This document shows, piece by piece, positions 1-7,635 of a DNA stretch of 33,970 nt (within the stretch, counting starts at the first letter, position 1; every line of letters starts with the position of its first letter). The stretch covers positions 1-33,970 of the forward strand of contig JAGCRJ010000013.1 of assembly GCA_017964745.1 (NCBI GenBank), read 5' to 3'. The translations under genes and the position numbers were made by a program. The notes below the pieces were generated by a model. That model made no database searches, was not told where the DNA came from, and was given only the letters and a program-made list of their open reading frames with translations. Source of the DNA: Lachnospiraceae bacterium (lineage in GTDB: Bacteria > Bacillota > Clostridia > Lachnospirales > Lachnospiraceae).

Positions 1-1
1 A

Positions 2-508
2 GAATACATAAAAGTAGGTACCATCACACAGCCTTTCGGGATCAAAGGAGAGACCAAGGTCTATCCCGATGTCGACGATCTCGCATATTTCAAGAAATTA
101 AAGAATGTATTTTTTGAAAAAGAAGGATCATACGAAGAATTCGCGATCGAATCCGTCCGTATGGCTCTTCCTCTTGTTATAATCAAGTTCAAGGGTATCG
201 AAGCACCCGAAGAGATCAGAAAATACAGACAGACAGATCTGTATGTTCTCAGGAAAGATGCTCCTCCTCTTGAAGAAGGGGAACATTATTATGCGGATCT
301 TCTCGGGCTTGATGCAACCGACGATACCGGAGTTTACAGGGGTAAGATCACCGATATCATCGAGACCGGCGCCAATGATGTATATGAGATAACGGCGGAT
401 GACGGAAAATCTTTTCTGCTTCCTGCCATAAAGCAGTGTATACTTGATGTGGATGTTGAAGCCGGTACAATGAAGATTCATATTCTGGAGGGGTTACTTG
501 ATCTATAA
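2..508 (+). CDS. rimM: 16S rRNA processing protein RimM (5' partial)
   Basis: Ribosome maturation factor for the 30S subunit head (binds S19 and assists 16S rRNA processing). The frame is open from base 2 and the first visible codons read VGTITQPFGIKGETKVYP, the conserved RimM N-terminal signature, so the start codon lies just outside the window. About 168 residues are visible, close to the usual full length of about 170. The N-terminal beta-barrel half is followed by the PRC-barrel half (around residues 95-168), with the typical ending ILEGLLDL. An internal ATG at 161 would drop the conserved N-terminus and is not the real start. It overlaps trmD by 11 bases, as in the usual rpsP-rimM-trmD-rplS operon. 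Confidence 0.95.
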   Translation, partial: EYIKVGTITQPFGIKGETKVYPDVDDLAYFKKLKNVFFEKEGSYEEFAIESVRMALPLVIIKFKGIEAPEEIRKYRQTDLYVLRKDAPPLEEGEHYYADLLGLDATDDTGVYRGKITDIIETGANDVYEITADDGKSFLLPAIKQCILDVDVEAGTMKIHILEGLLDL

Positions 509-1745
509 GGTTCTGACACTTTTTCCCGAAATGATCAGATCGGTCATGGAAACGGGTATCATAGGACGCGCGCTTAATGAAGGGGCTCTGGGACTGGAGA
601 CCTTTTATATCCGTGACTATGCGGATAATAAACGTGCACAGGTTGATGATTATCCATACGGCGGAGGTGCCGGCCAGGTAATACAGGCTGAGCCTGTTTA
701 CAGGGCTTATCTTGATGCGATCGGACTGCTTCCGGAGAGCACGGGCAAAAAGAATGCTCCCGTAAATGTTTCGCTTCCGGAAAAGAAACCCAGATGCATA
801 TATCTTTCTCCCCAGGGCAAAAAATTTGACCAGAGGATGGCAAGAGAGCTTGCTTCCGAGGATGAACTTATCTTCCTTTGCGGACACTACGAAGGAATAG
901 ATGAAAGGGTACTCGAAGAGATAGTCACGGATTATATTTCATCGGGTGATTATATACTTACCGGCGGAGAGCTTCCTGCACTAACGGTCATGGATGCTGT
1001 TTCCAGGCTTCTTCCCGGAGTTCTCGGAAATGACGAATCTCCCGAGATAGAAACATTTTACAGGGATCTTCTCGAATATCCCCAGTATTCAAGACCTGAG
1101 ATATGGCACGACAAAGCCGTTCCTTATGTACTTACGACGGGCAATCATGCGGATATCGAGACATGGAGGCTTGAGCGAAGCATCGAAAGAACCAGGGCCG
1201 GAAGACCGGATCTCTATCTTGTCTACAGGAGCAAGGAAGAGCTCATGTCCAGGATGAAGCAGGCCAGGGTTCAGAATATACCCGCCATAGAGGCTATGCT
1301 TTATGACGATACGGATATCCTTTATGCGGGAGTTTCCTATTATCTGCTTCAGGATCATTACAATAAGACGCTGTATGCCGGCTGCTTTGCCAAGAACAAT
1401 CCGATAATAGACGGATACGATGCCGATATCGTAAAAAGAACCATCTCGGATCATCTTCACGAGGTCAGGAATATCATTCTTCTGAATGCGCCGGATCCCA
1501 TGTATGACGGAATGCTCACCGAGAAGGTCATGATAGCGTTTACCGAAAAGAATCCGCTTTCTTCCCAGAGAGTCAGGGAGTACGGTGCGCTCGGAAAGCG
1601 TCTTAAAGATGAGGTTGCGGAGAGTCTTAAGACCGGAAGGACCTATTACGAATTTATGGATCCTTCGGAAAAGGAAGACATAAATAATGCGCTCAGAATG
1701 GGCTTTTATTCGTCGAGAGTGCTCGTAAAAACGCTTGTGGACTGA
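498..1745 (+). CDS. trmD: tRNA (guanine37-N1)-methyltransferase TrmD with long C-terminal extension
   Basis: SAM-dependent methyltransferase that makes m1G37 next to the anticodon and prevents +1 frameshifting. The TTG start at 498 is supported by GGAGGGG at 487-493 and by the N-terminus IYKVLTLFPEM. Family motifs are clear: YGGGAG (54-59), IYLSPQG (101-107), the SAM trefoil-knot segments LCGHYEGIDERV (127-138) and SSGDYILTGGELPA (148-161), and LLPGVLGN (171-178). Three oddities stand out. About 20 extra residues precede IYLSPQG. Residue 185 is Glu (codon 1050-1052) where the family has the catalytic Asp (E. coli Asp169, in EDSF), and PHYTRP has become PQYSRP. The protein is 415 residues against a usual 240-255, with about 160 C-terminal residues I cannot assign to a domain. 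Family identity is certain; the consequences of these changes are unknown. Confidence 0.95.
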   Translation: MIYKVLTLFPEMIRSVMETGIIGRALNEGALGLETFYIRDYADNKRAQVDDYPYGGGAGQVIQAEPVYRAYLDAIGLLPESTGKKNAPVNVSLPEKKPRCIYLSPQGKKFDQRMARELASEDELIFLCGHYEGIDERVLEEIVTDYISSGDYILTGGELPALTVMDAVSRLLPGVLGNDESPEIETFYRDLLEYPQYSRPEIWHDKAVPYVLTTGNHADIETWRLERSIERTRAGRPDLYLVYRSKEELMSRMKQARVQNIPAIEAMLYDDTDILYAGVSYYLLQDHYNKTLYAGCFAKNNPIIDGYDADIVKRTISDHLHEVRNIILLNAPDPMYDGMLTEKVMIAFTEKNPLSSQRVREYGALGKRLKDEVAESLKTGRTYYEFMDPSEKEDINNALRMGFYSSRVLVKTLVD

Positions 1746-1753
1746 AATTCTGC

Positions 1754-1782
1754 TTGCATTTTACGTTAACTTATGATAAATT
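1754..1782 (+). promoter_or_regulatory. putative sigma-A promoter of rplS
   Basis: TTGCAT (1754-1759) and TAAATT (1777-1782) are separated by 17 bases in the AT-rich gap after trmD, about 30 bases before the structured rplS leader. A TATGAT at 1772-1777 is an alternative -10 but lacks a well-placed -35. rplS may also be read from upstream, since no terminator follows trmD. Confidence 0.4.
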
Positions 1783-1813
1783 ACCAATGTTGCGTTAAAA
1801 AGGTGGTCCGCTG

Positions 1814-1882
1814 TTAGCTCTATAGCTATTATGAACATCCGTAGGAGCTGTCATAAAGCGAGTACTTTATAGACAGAGCTAA
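1814..1882 (+). promoter_or_regulatory. structured rplS leader (L19 leader-like autoregulatory RNA)
   Basis: The 5' leader of rplS folds into a three-way junction. The outer stem is TTAGCTCT 1814-1821 with AGAGCTAA 1875-1882 (8 perfect pairs). Arm 1 is ATAGCT 1822-1827 with AGCTGT 1846-1851 (6 pairs, one G-U). Arm 2 is ATAAAG 1853-1858 with CTTTAT 1865-1870 and a 6-base loop. The outer stem closes four bases before the ribosome binding site AAGGAG (1886-1891), so its state could control access to the start at 1898. Position and architecture match the known L19 leader class in low-GC Gram-positives, in which L19 is thought to bind its own mRNA. The assignment rests on hand-folding. Confidence 0.75.
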
Positions 1883-1897
1883 GAGAAGGAGTATATT

Positions 1898-2245
1898 ATG
1901 TCAGACATCATTAAGGAAATTGAAAACGAACAGCTTAAGAGCGAAGTTGCTGAGTTCAGCGTAGGTGATACCGTTAAGGTTCACAACCGCATCGTAGAGG
2001 GCGAGAAGTCCAGAATTCAGATCTTCGAGGGAACCGTTATCAAGAGACAGAACGGATCTAACCGTGAGACCTTCACCGTACGTAAGATTTCCAACGGCGT
2101 AGGCGTTGAGAAGACCTGGCCCCTTCATTCTCCCAATGTTGAGAAGATCGAAGTTGTCAGAAAGGGTAAGGTTCGCAGAGCAAGACTTAACTACCTCAGA
2201 GACAGAGTCGGTAAGGCTGCAAAGGTTAAGGAAGCTGTTAAATAA
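1898..2245 (+). CDS. rplS: 50S ribosomal protein L19
   Basis: Ribosomal protein L19 sits at the 30S-50S interface. The 115-residue length is typical. The conserved core reads FSVGDTVKVHNRIVEGEKSR and, later, FTVRKISNGVGVEKTWPLHSP, then the basic C-terminus with RRARLNYLRDR. The ATG at 1898 is preceded by AAGGAG at 1886-1891. Its position after rimM-trmD is the classical order. It is followed at once by a strong terminator, so it ends the first transcription unit. The structured leader upstream suggests control by free L19. Confidence 0.98.
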   Translation: MSDIIKEIENEQLKSEVAEFSVGDTVKVHNRIVEGEKSRIQIFEGTVIKRQNGSNRETFTVRKISNGVGVEKTWPLHSPNVEKIEVVRKGKVRRARLNYLRDRVGKAAKVKEAVK

Positions 2246-2262
2246 TAAGTTTTCGTATACCG

Positions 2263-2291
2263 AAGCCGGTGCTTATGCACCGGCTTTTTTT
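2263..2291 (+). terminator. rho-independent terminator after rplS
   Basis: AAGCCGGTGC (2263-2272) pairs perfectly over 10 bases with GCACCGGCTT (2277-2286) across a TTAT loop. The run of T continues to 2291. It closes the rimM-trmD-rplS unit. Confidence 0.95.
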
Positions 2292-2304
2292 GTGTCCTTA
2301 ATGG

Positions 2305-2333
2305 TTCAAGAAAACGAGTGTTTATGGTATAAT
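2305..2333 (+). promoter_or_regulatory. extended -10 promoter for the signal peptidase/rbgA operon
   Basis: A perfect TATAAT at 2328-2333 is preceded by TG at 2325-2326 (extended -10, TGnTATAAT). A weak -35, TTCAAG at 2305-2310, lies 17 bases upstream. It is downstream of the rplS terminator and about 50 bases before the GTG at 2382, so it probably starts the long run of genes from 2382 onward. Confidence 0.75.
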
Positions 2334-2381
2334 ATCAGAGATTGTGCAAATGGGATTTAACTTTATTTTAGGCCTTTTAAA

Positions 2382-2957
2382 GTGAGACAGGACGGATATT
2401 ATTTTTACAAAAAAAGACGCCGGTTCAGCGAGGATTTTTTACGTGATACGGTTCACCTTATCATAGGGATCCTGATCAGTCTTCTTTTTGCGTTCATACT
2501 GGTATACTTCCTCGGTATGAGCACCACGGTATCGGGAGATTCAATGAGTCCGGTTCTTGTAAGCGACCAGAAGGTGCTGGTAAACCGCTTTGTGTACAAG
2601 CTTTCCCAGCCAAAACCCGGCGATGTTGTCATCTTTCTTCCGAACGGCAACGAGAATACCCATTACTATATGAGAAGGGTTGTTGCGGTTCCGGGTGATA
2701 AGGTGCTTATCGAGGACGGTGTCCTGTATGTGAACGGGACTCCCTCGGATGTTGTTACGGGACGGGTTAACGAAGCGGGACTTGCTTCGAATGAGCTTAC
2801 CCTTGAGCAGGGAACTTACTTTGTTCTCTGTGACGATCTGAGTGATTCCGATGATTCGAGGAGTGCCAATATCGGACCGGTCGAGAGCAGGTTCATACTC
2901 GGCAAAGTCTGGCTGGCATTTCCCGAAGGCGATTCGGGAATGCATATGGTGGATTAA
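2382..2957 (+). CDS. lepB: signal peptidase I homologue with catalytic Lys replaced by Arg
   Basis: Membrane-anchored type I signal peptidase (S26) fold of 191 residues. A basic N-terminus (KKRRR, 10-14) precedes one membrane helix (about 25-45). The nucleophile motif SGDSMSP (Ser54) and the box C segment KPGDVVIF follow. In the next box the family has (K)RVIGLPGD, with Lys as general base. Here the sequence is YYMRRVVAVPGD, so Arg98 (codon AGA, 2673-2675) occupies the Lys position. Box E is also weakened, CDDLSDSDDSR in place of GDNRxNSxDSR. The second copy at 3810 keeps both features. This protein may be inactive, altered in mechanism, or a partner of the other. The GTG start at 2382 lacks an obvious ribosome site, so the start is moderately certain. 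rbgA begins on the next base after its stop. Confidence 0.9.
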   Translation: MRQDGYYFYKKRRRFSEDFLRDTVHLIIGILISLLFAFILVYFLGMSTTVSGDSMSPVLVSDQKVLVNRFVYKLSQPKPGDVVIFLPNGNENTHYYMRRVVAVPGDKVLIEDGVLYVNGTPSDVVTGRVNEAGLASNELTLEQGTYFVLCDDLSDSDDSRSANIGPVESRFILGKVWLAFPEGDSGMHMVD

Positions 2958-3806
2958 ATGGCAGGAAACGATTACGGCTGGTACCCCGGACATATGACAA
3001 AGTCCGTAAGGGCTATCAGGGAAGAATTAAAACTTGTGGATCTGTGCATAGAGGTTCTTGATTCAAGGATCCCTTTATCGAGCAGAAATCCCGATATAGA
3101 CGAGCTTGCAAAGGGCAAGTTCAGAATGGTCGTCCTTAACAAGGCGGATCTTTCAGATGAAAGGAAGACCGCTCTGTGGACATCGTATTTTAAGGAGAAG
3201 GGCATTGAGAGCCTTGTTCTTAATGCGAAAGAAAAAAAGGCCTCCGATGCTGTCAAGAAGCTTGCCATGACCGTTTGTGCCGAGAAGATCGAGCGAGACC
3301 GTAAAAGGGGTATAGTCGGGCGTCCCATAAGGGCCATGGTCTGCGGCATACCGAATGTCGGTAAATCCACTCTTATCAATTCCATCACCGGCAAAGCACC
3401 GGCCAAGACAGGCAATAAACCCGGTGTGACAAGAAGCAACCAGTGGGTCAAGACCGGAGCGGGCATCGAGCTTTTAGATACTCCCGGACTCCTCTGGCCC
3501 AAATTTGAAGACAGAAGCGTGGGTCTTAAGCTTGCCGCGATCGGAAGCATCAATGACCAGATCCTCAATACGATACTTCTTGCTTCGGAAACCATACTTA
3601 TGCTTAGGGATATATACCCCGATGCAACAGTTTCAAAATATGAGATATCCTGCAACGAAAAACCCGAGGATGTTCTTAAGGCGGTTGCCGTAAGAAACGG
3701 ACTTATCCTTAAGGGTGCGGATCCGGATATCAGAAGAGCTGCCGAAACACTGCTCGCTGAGCTCAGGAGCGGCAAGCTCGGACGTATGACTTTGGAGGAG
3801 CCTTAA
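2958..3806 (+). CDS. rbgA: ribosome biogenesis GTPase RbgA (YlqF)
   Basis: Circularly permuted GTPase needed for late assembly of the 50S subunit. The 282-residue length is typical. Motif order shows the permutation: G4 NKAD (61-64) comes first, then G1 GIPNVGKST (130-138), G2 Thr158 in GVTRS, and G3 DTPG (174-177). The N-terminal YPGHM (9-13) is the family hallmark. The C-terminal part is the RNA/50S-binding helical region. It starts directly after the preceding stop and is followed after 3 bases by the second signal peptidase. The lepB-rbgA-rnhB neighbourhood matches that of Bacillus subtilis. Confidence 0.97.
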   Translation: MAGNDYGWYPGHMTKSVRAIREELKLVDLCIEVLDSRIPLSSRNPDIDELAKGKFRMVVLNKADLSDERKTALWTSYFKEKGIESLVLNAKEKKASDAVKKLAMTVCAEKIERDRKRGIVGRPIRAMVCGIPNVGKSTLINSITGKAPAKTGNKPGVTRSNQWVKTGAGIELLDTPGLLWPKFEDRSVGLKLAAIGSINDQILNTILLASETILMLRDIYPDATVSKYEISCNEKPEDVLKAVAVRNGLILKGADPDIRRAAETLLAELRSGKLGRMTLEEP

Positions 3807-3809
3807 ATA

Positions 3810-4367
3810 ATGAGCAGTAAAGCCAAAACCAATAAATTCCTGAAGGAAGCTTTCAGCACGGGTGTCTATTTTCTTGTAGTATTTCTGCTTGCGGCATTTG
3901 TTCTTAAGTTCGTCGGACAAAGATCGGTTGTCGACGGAAGCTCGATGAATGACACTCTTTATGACGGTGAAAGCGTATGGGTCAATAAGTTCACATACAG
4001 GTTTAACGATCCGGAGAGATTTGATGTCGTTGTATTTCCTTACAAGTATGCCGAGGATACTTTCTTTATCAAGAGGGTCATCGGACTTCCCGGTGAGACC
4101 GTACAGATCCTTGAAGACGGAAGCATTCTGATAAACGGAGAGGTTCTTGAGGAGAACTACGGAAAGGAAGTTATCCGCTCTGACAGACGCGGAACGGCTT
4201 CGGAACCGGTTCTTCTCGGTGAGAACGAATATTTTGTTATGGGTGACAACAGGAATGATTCGATGGATTCCAGATATCCGAATGTCGGACCCATAACCAA
4301 GGATGAGATGATAGGAAAAGCGGTGTTCAGACTTTTCCCCATAACCAAGATGGGCGGTATAGATTGA
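3810..4367 (+). CDS. lepB: signal peptidase I (canonical copy)
   Basis: Type I signal peptidase that removes signal peptides on the outer face of the membrane. It has 185 residues and one N-terminal membrane helix (about 17-36). All catalytic boxes are intact: nucleophile Ser45 in DGSSMNDTL, general base Lys88 in FFIKRVIGLPGE, and box E GDNRNDSMDSRYPNVGPI. It is the working paralogue to compare with the Arg-substituted copy at 2382. Its TGA stop shares one base with the ATG of rnhB (TGATG at 4365-4369), so the two are probably translationally coupled. Confidence 0.96.
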   Translation: MSSKAKTNKFLKEAFSTGVYFLVVFLLAAFVLKFVGQRSVVDGSSMNDTLYDGESVWVNKFTYRFNDPERFDVVVFPYKYAEDTFFIKRVIGLPGETVQILEDGSILINGEVLEENYGKEVIRSDRRGTASEPVLLGENEYFVMGDNRNDSMDSRYPNVGPITKDEMIGKAVFRLFPITKMGGID

Positions 4368-5122
4368 TGGAGAGTATTTCCGATATCAAAAACAGACTTG
4401 CCGAAACTGACGACGAATCCCTTCCGCTCGTCATGAGCCTTTATGCCGGCGATGACAGAGCGGGAGTAAAGAAGGCTCTTGAAGGCGCACAGAAAAGATA
4501 CGACAAGCTTCTTGCTGAAAAGAAGAGGATCTATGATCTCGGCGCTTATGAAAGACAGTATTCCGATCACCTGTATATCTGCGGGATCGATGAGGTCGGA
4601 AGAGGACCGTTTGCGGGTCCTGTAGTTGCGGGAGCCGTTATCTTACCTAAGGATTGCGACATCCTGTATATAAACGATTCCAAGAAACTTTCCGAAAAAG
4701 TAAGAGAAAGACTTTATGAGGAGATAAAGGAAAAAGCCGTTTCCGCAGCTGTCGGTATCGTGGAACCTTCGAGGATCGATGAGATCAATATACTGCAGGC
4801 GACATACGAAGCGATGAGGATCGCCATCTCAAAGCTTGACCCGGGGCCGGATCTTCTTCTGAACGATGCGGTCACGATACCCGGTGTAGATATAAAGCAG
4901 ATTCCCATCATAAAGGGAGATGCAAAGAGCATTTCGATCGGAGCCGCAAGTATATTTGCCAAGGTTACCAGGGACAGGCTCATGCTTGAGTATGACAGAC
5001 AGTACCCCGAGTACGGCTTTGCCAGGAATGTCGGATACGGAACCGCCGAGCATATTGCGGCACTGAAGAAATACGGACCCACTCCGATACACAGAAGAAG
5101 CTTTATTCATGATTACGTATGA
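4367..5122 (+). CDS. rnhB: ribonuclease HII
   Basis: Endonuclease that cuts the RNA strand of RNA:DNA hybrids and removes misincorporated ribonucleotides. The catalytic segment GIDEVGRGPFAGPVVAGAV carries Asp75 and Glu76. NDSKKLS and the later LLNDAVT supply the other acidic residues. A helical N-terminal extension of about 68 residues precedes the catalytic core, as in B. subtilis RnhB. I take the ATG at 4367 as start, in the TGATG overlap with lepB; a TTG one codon upstream (4364) is possible. 251 residues. Its stop overlaps the next start by four bases (ATGA, 5119-5122). Confidence 0.96.
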   Translation: MESISDIKNRLAETDDESLPLVMSLYAGDDRAGVKKALEGAQKRYDKLLAEKKRIYDLGAYERQYSDHLYICGIDEVGRGPFAGPVVAGAVILPKDCDILYINDSKKLSEKVRERLYEEIKEKAVSAAVGIVEPSRIDEINILQATYEAMRIAISKLDPGPDLLLNDAVTIPGVDIKQIPIIKGDAKSISIGAASIFAKVTRDRLMLEYDRQYPEYGFARNVGYGTAEHIAALKKYGPTPIHRRSFIHDYV

Positions 5123-6996
5123 GTGCGATTAGCGACATCTTTTTAAATCCGATAAGGAATGTCACTGATAAGCCTGCCACCGATGTTTCGGGGGAAGGCG
5201 TTGCAACTCTGTCCAAAATGAAGAACGGTGATACGTTCTCCGCAAAGGTGGTAAATACCTCGGGCGAAAATGTTACGCTCAGGCTTTCAAACGGAAACCT
5301 TGTTAATGCTAAGCTTTCATCGGATATGAATATCTCGGAAGGCCAGACTGTTTCCTTTGAGGTCAGAAATTCCGGAAGTTCGATCAGGATTTCTCCGCTT
5401 CTTACCAATACTTCCGCCGATGTAAGTGTACTCAAAGCTCTGAACCAGGCATCACTGCCTGTTGATGATACGACCGTTGCAATGACCACGGAGATGATGA
5501 AGGCCGGCCTTTCTATAGACAGGCAGTCACTGTCGGGAATGTACGAAAGCATTCTGAACAATCCGGGGGCGAAGATCGGTGATGCGGTTGATCTTGCAAA
5601 GCTTGGTCTTCCGGTCAACGAGGCCAATCTTGCGAATATCGAAAGCTATAAGAATCTTTCCTATCAGATATATCAGGGAATGCAGACAATTGCGGAAAAG
5701 ACCGATCAGGCACTTCTCGATCTTGTTTCGGGAGGCGATACCGCAGGCGCTTCCAAGGTGATGGCTTCCCTGCTTGAATCGGTGACGGCATATATGTCCG
5801 AAACCGGGGATCCGCTTGCTGCGGAAAATTCACTTCAGGGTGCCCGGGTCAGTGATCCGGCTTCGATGCCCCCTGCTCCTGCAGATAATGCACAGAATGT
5901 AAATGCAAATGCCGAAAGCTTACAGGCTGTCAGCTCCGGAAACGGTGAATCAGATCCCGTAGCAGCCGGCGGTGCTGCCCTAAATGCATCCGCGGACTCC
6001 ACAGTCACAGCTTCGCAGGATGGCAGCGATCCCGCATCCAAGGCGCTTGAGCTTTTAAGATCGCTTCAGGGCGCTCAGCCCGAAAGCGGGGAATCGAACA
6101 TTTCTGTAAAGGATCAGGTATCCGGTAATGCCGCCGTAAGCGAAACGGGTGCAAATGCTTCATCAATATCCGTAGATTTCGGCAGGGCCGTTGAGGTGTT
6201 CAGGCAGATCACAGGCGATTCGGATTATAAGCCTGCGGATCTTCAGAGCTTTCTTAAGGATATATCCGCATTTCAGGTCAAAGCTTTTGCGGAGGGAAAT
6301 ATCAACGGATTAAAGGAGCTTGTTTCATCCGGGTCCGTCAGAAATCTTGTTTTCGATGTCCTTAAGGACCAGTGGAGGATATCGCCTTCGGAGGTTGCCG
6401 ACAAGGACAAGGTCGAAGCTTTATACAGGAGACTCGGAGATCAGATAAATATATTAAAAGAAGGACTGTCAAGCGTTAATGCCGAAAGCAGTGCTGCATT
6501 CCGTGCGGCCGACAATATGAGTTCCAACCTTGATTTCCTTAATCAGATAAATCAGATGTATGCATATATCCAGCTTCCGCTCAAGCTTTCGGGCGGGGAC
6601 AATGCACACGGCGATCTATATGTTTATTCGAACAGAAAGAATATGTCATCAGATGATTCGACCGTGACCGCTTTCATGCATCTTGATATGGATCATCTGG
6701 GCCCCGTTGATGTCTATGTCTCAATGGACCTTAAGTCCGGCGGAAAGGTTCAGACAAACTTTACCGTAGCCGATGATGAGATACTTTCTTTCCTAGAGGA
6801 GAACATACATATCCTCAATGAAAGACTTAATAAAAGAGGATACGATCTTTCCTGTAAGATGACCCTTAAGGGCGAAGAAGAGACTCCCGAAGAAGATGCG
6901 CTCTCGGGCGGCGGAGTAAACCTTCTTCTTTTGCACGCGGGCGGAATGGGCGGATCCTTCCAGGCGGGAATGAGATCGTTTGATGTGAGGGCATAA
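5119..6996 (+). CDS. FliK-like (Flg_hook domain) protein, YlqG-type
   Basis: This 625-residue protein has the plan of flagellar hook-length control proteins. An N-terminal beta-rich part (about 30-100) has FSAKVVNTSGENVTLRL-type repeats. A long middle region rich in Ala, Ser, Asn and Gly (about 225-340) looks disordered. The C-terminal FliK-like domain (about 480-600) contains GDLYVYSNRK, LDMDHLGPVDVYVSM and a helix ending NERLNKRGYDLSCKM. It overlaps rnhB by four bases and is followed by an FlhB-like gene with a one-base overlap. The order rnhB-FliK-like-FlhB-like equals rnhB-ylqG-ylqH in B. subtilis, outside the main flagellar cluster. The role is unproven: possibly flagellar export control, possibly something separate. 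No secretion signal is seen. Confidence 0.85.
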   Translation: MSAISDIFLNPIRNVTDKPATDVSGEGVATLSKMKNGDTFSAKVVNTSGENVTLRLSNGNLVNAKLSSDMNISEGQTVSFEVRNSGSSIRISPLLTNTSADVSVLKALNQASLPVDDTTVAMTTEMMKAGLSIDRQSLSGMYESILNNPGAKIGDAVDLAKLGLPVNEANLANIESYKNLSYQIYQGMQTIAEKTDQALLDLVSGGDTAGASKVMASLLESVTAYMSETGDPLAAENSLQGARVSDPASMPPAPADNAQNVNANAESLQAVSSGNGESDPVAAGGAALNASADSTVTASQDGSDPASKALELLRSLQGAQPESGESNISVKDQVSGNAAVSETGANASSISVDFGRAVEVFRQITGDSDYKPADLQSFLKDISAFQVKAFAEGNINGLKELVSSGSVRNLVFDVLKDQWRISPSEVADKDKVEALYRRLGDQINILKEGLSSVNAESSAAFRAADNMSSNLDFLNQINQMYAYIQLPLKLSGGDNAHGDLYVYSNRKNMSSDDSTVTAFMHLDMDHLGPVDVYVSMDLKSGGKVQTNFTVADDEILSFLEENIHILNERLNKRGYDLSCKMTLKGEEETPEEDALSGGGVNLLLLHAGGMGGSFQAGMRSFDVRA

Positions 6997-7277
6997 TGGC
7001 TGAAGAAAAGAAGAAGATAAAAACAGCGGTCGCCCTCGAATACGATCCGAGCGATGAGGCGCCCAGGGTCATAGCTTCCGGTAAGGGAGCCCTGGCCGAG
7101 AAGATAATCGAAAAGGCAAAGGAAAGCGATGTTCCCGTTCACGAGGACGATAAGCTTGCGAACACGCTTTCAAAACTTGAGATCGGCGATCTGATACCTC
7201 CCGAGCTTTATGAGGTTGTTGCCGAGATCCTGATCTTCGTTGATTCGATGGATAAGATCAAGAGTAAGCTGAAGTGA
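6996..7277 (+). CDS. FlhB C-terminal domain homologue (YlqH-type)
   Basis: A 93-residue soluble protein matching the cytoplasmic C-terminal domain of FlhB/YscU export-switch proteins. The TAVALEYDP segment corresponds to AVALkYd of FlhB; later come the helix starting KGALAEKIIEKAKESDVPV and the ending with PPELYEVVAEIL. The autocleavage motif NPTH, which in FlhB directly precedes AVAL, is absent (here KKIKT), so it should not self-cleave. The membrane domain of FlhB is also missing. The start shares one base with the preceding stop (TAATG). FlhB normally acts with FliK to switch export substrate, so the pairing with the FliK-like gene is functionally coherent. Confidence 0.88.
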   Translation: MAEEKKKIKTAVALEYDPSDEAPRVIASGKGALAEKIIEKAKESDVPVHEDDKLANTLSKLEIGDLIPPELYEVVAEILIFVDSMDKIKSKLK

Positions 7278-7633
7278 CAGATAACCGTGAAAAAGGTTCT
7301 TTTCATGAGACCATCGCAATTGAATATCTCAAAAAGAAAGGACATCGGATAATCGCGAGAAACGTACTCAATAAGTTCGGTGAGATAGATATCATTTCCG
7401 TCACGCCGGACAGGAAGATCGTTTTTACTGAAGTGAAATTCAGAAAGAGCGCAAAGAGCGGATATCCTCTGGAAGCTGTGAACACAGCCAAGCAGCGGAA
7501 GATAAGCAGGGCTTCCGCATACTATCTGAACTCACACCGTGAATACATGAATCATCAGGTCAGATATGACTGCATCGGTATCATCGGTGATGAAATAAAA
7601 CATATAGAAAATGCATTTGACTACGTGGGGTGA
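7274..7633 (+). CDS. yraN: YraN family (UPF0102) endonuclease-like protein
   Basis: A 119-residue member of the UPF0102 family, with a PD-(D/E)xK nuclease-like fold and no settled function. The GEIDII (about 36-41) and VFTEVKFR (about 50-57) segments supply the expected Asp and ExK residues. The N-terminal KGSFHETIAIEYLKKKGHRII corresponds to the family's G..gE..A..yL...G..il pattern. The GTG start at 7274 overlaps the previous stop (GTGA). It commonly lies next to rnhB in bacteria, as here. Its stop is followed after two bases by the regulator's ATG at 7636. Confidence 0.93.
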   Translation: MTDNREKGSFHETIAIEYLKKKGHRIIARNVLNKFGEIDIISVTPDRKIVFTEVKFRKSAKSGYPLEAVNTAKQRKISRASAYYLNSHREYMNHQVRYDCIGIIGDEIKHIENAFDYVG

Positions 7634-7635
7634 CT

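Noticed and set aside
2972..3775. Open frame of 267 codons on the - strand opposite rbgA
   Set aside because: Ser/Leu-rich shadow of rbgA with no domain; the + strand gene has all GTPase motifs.
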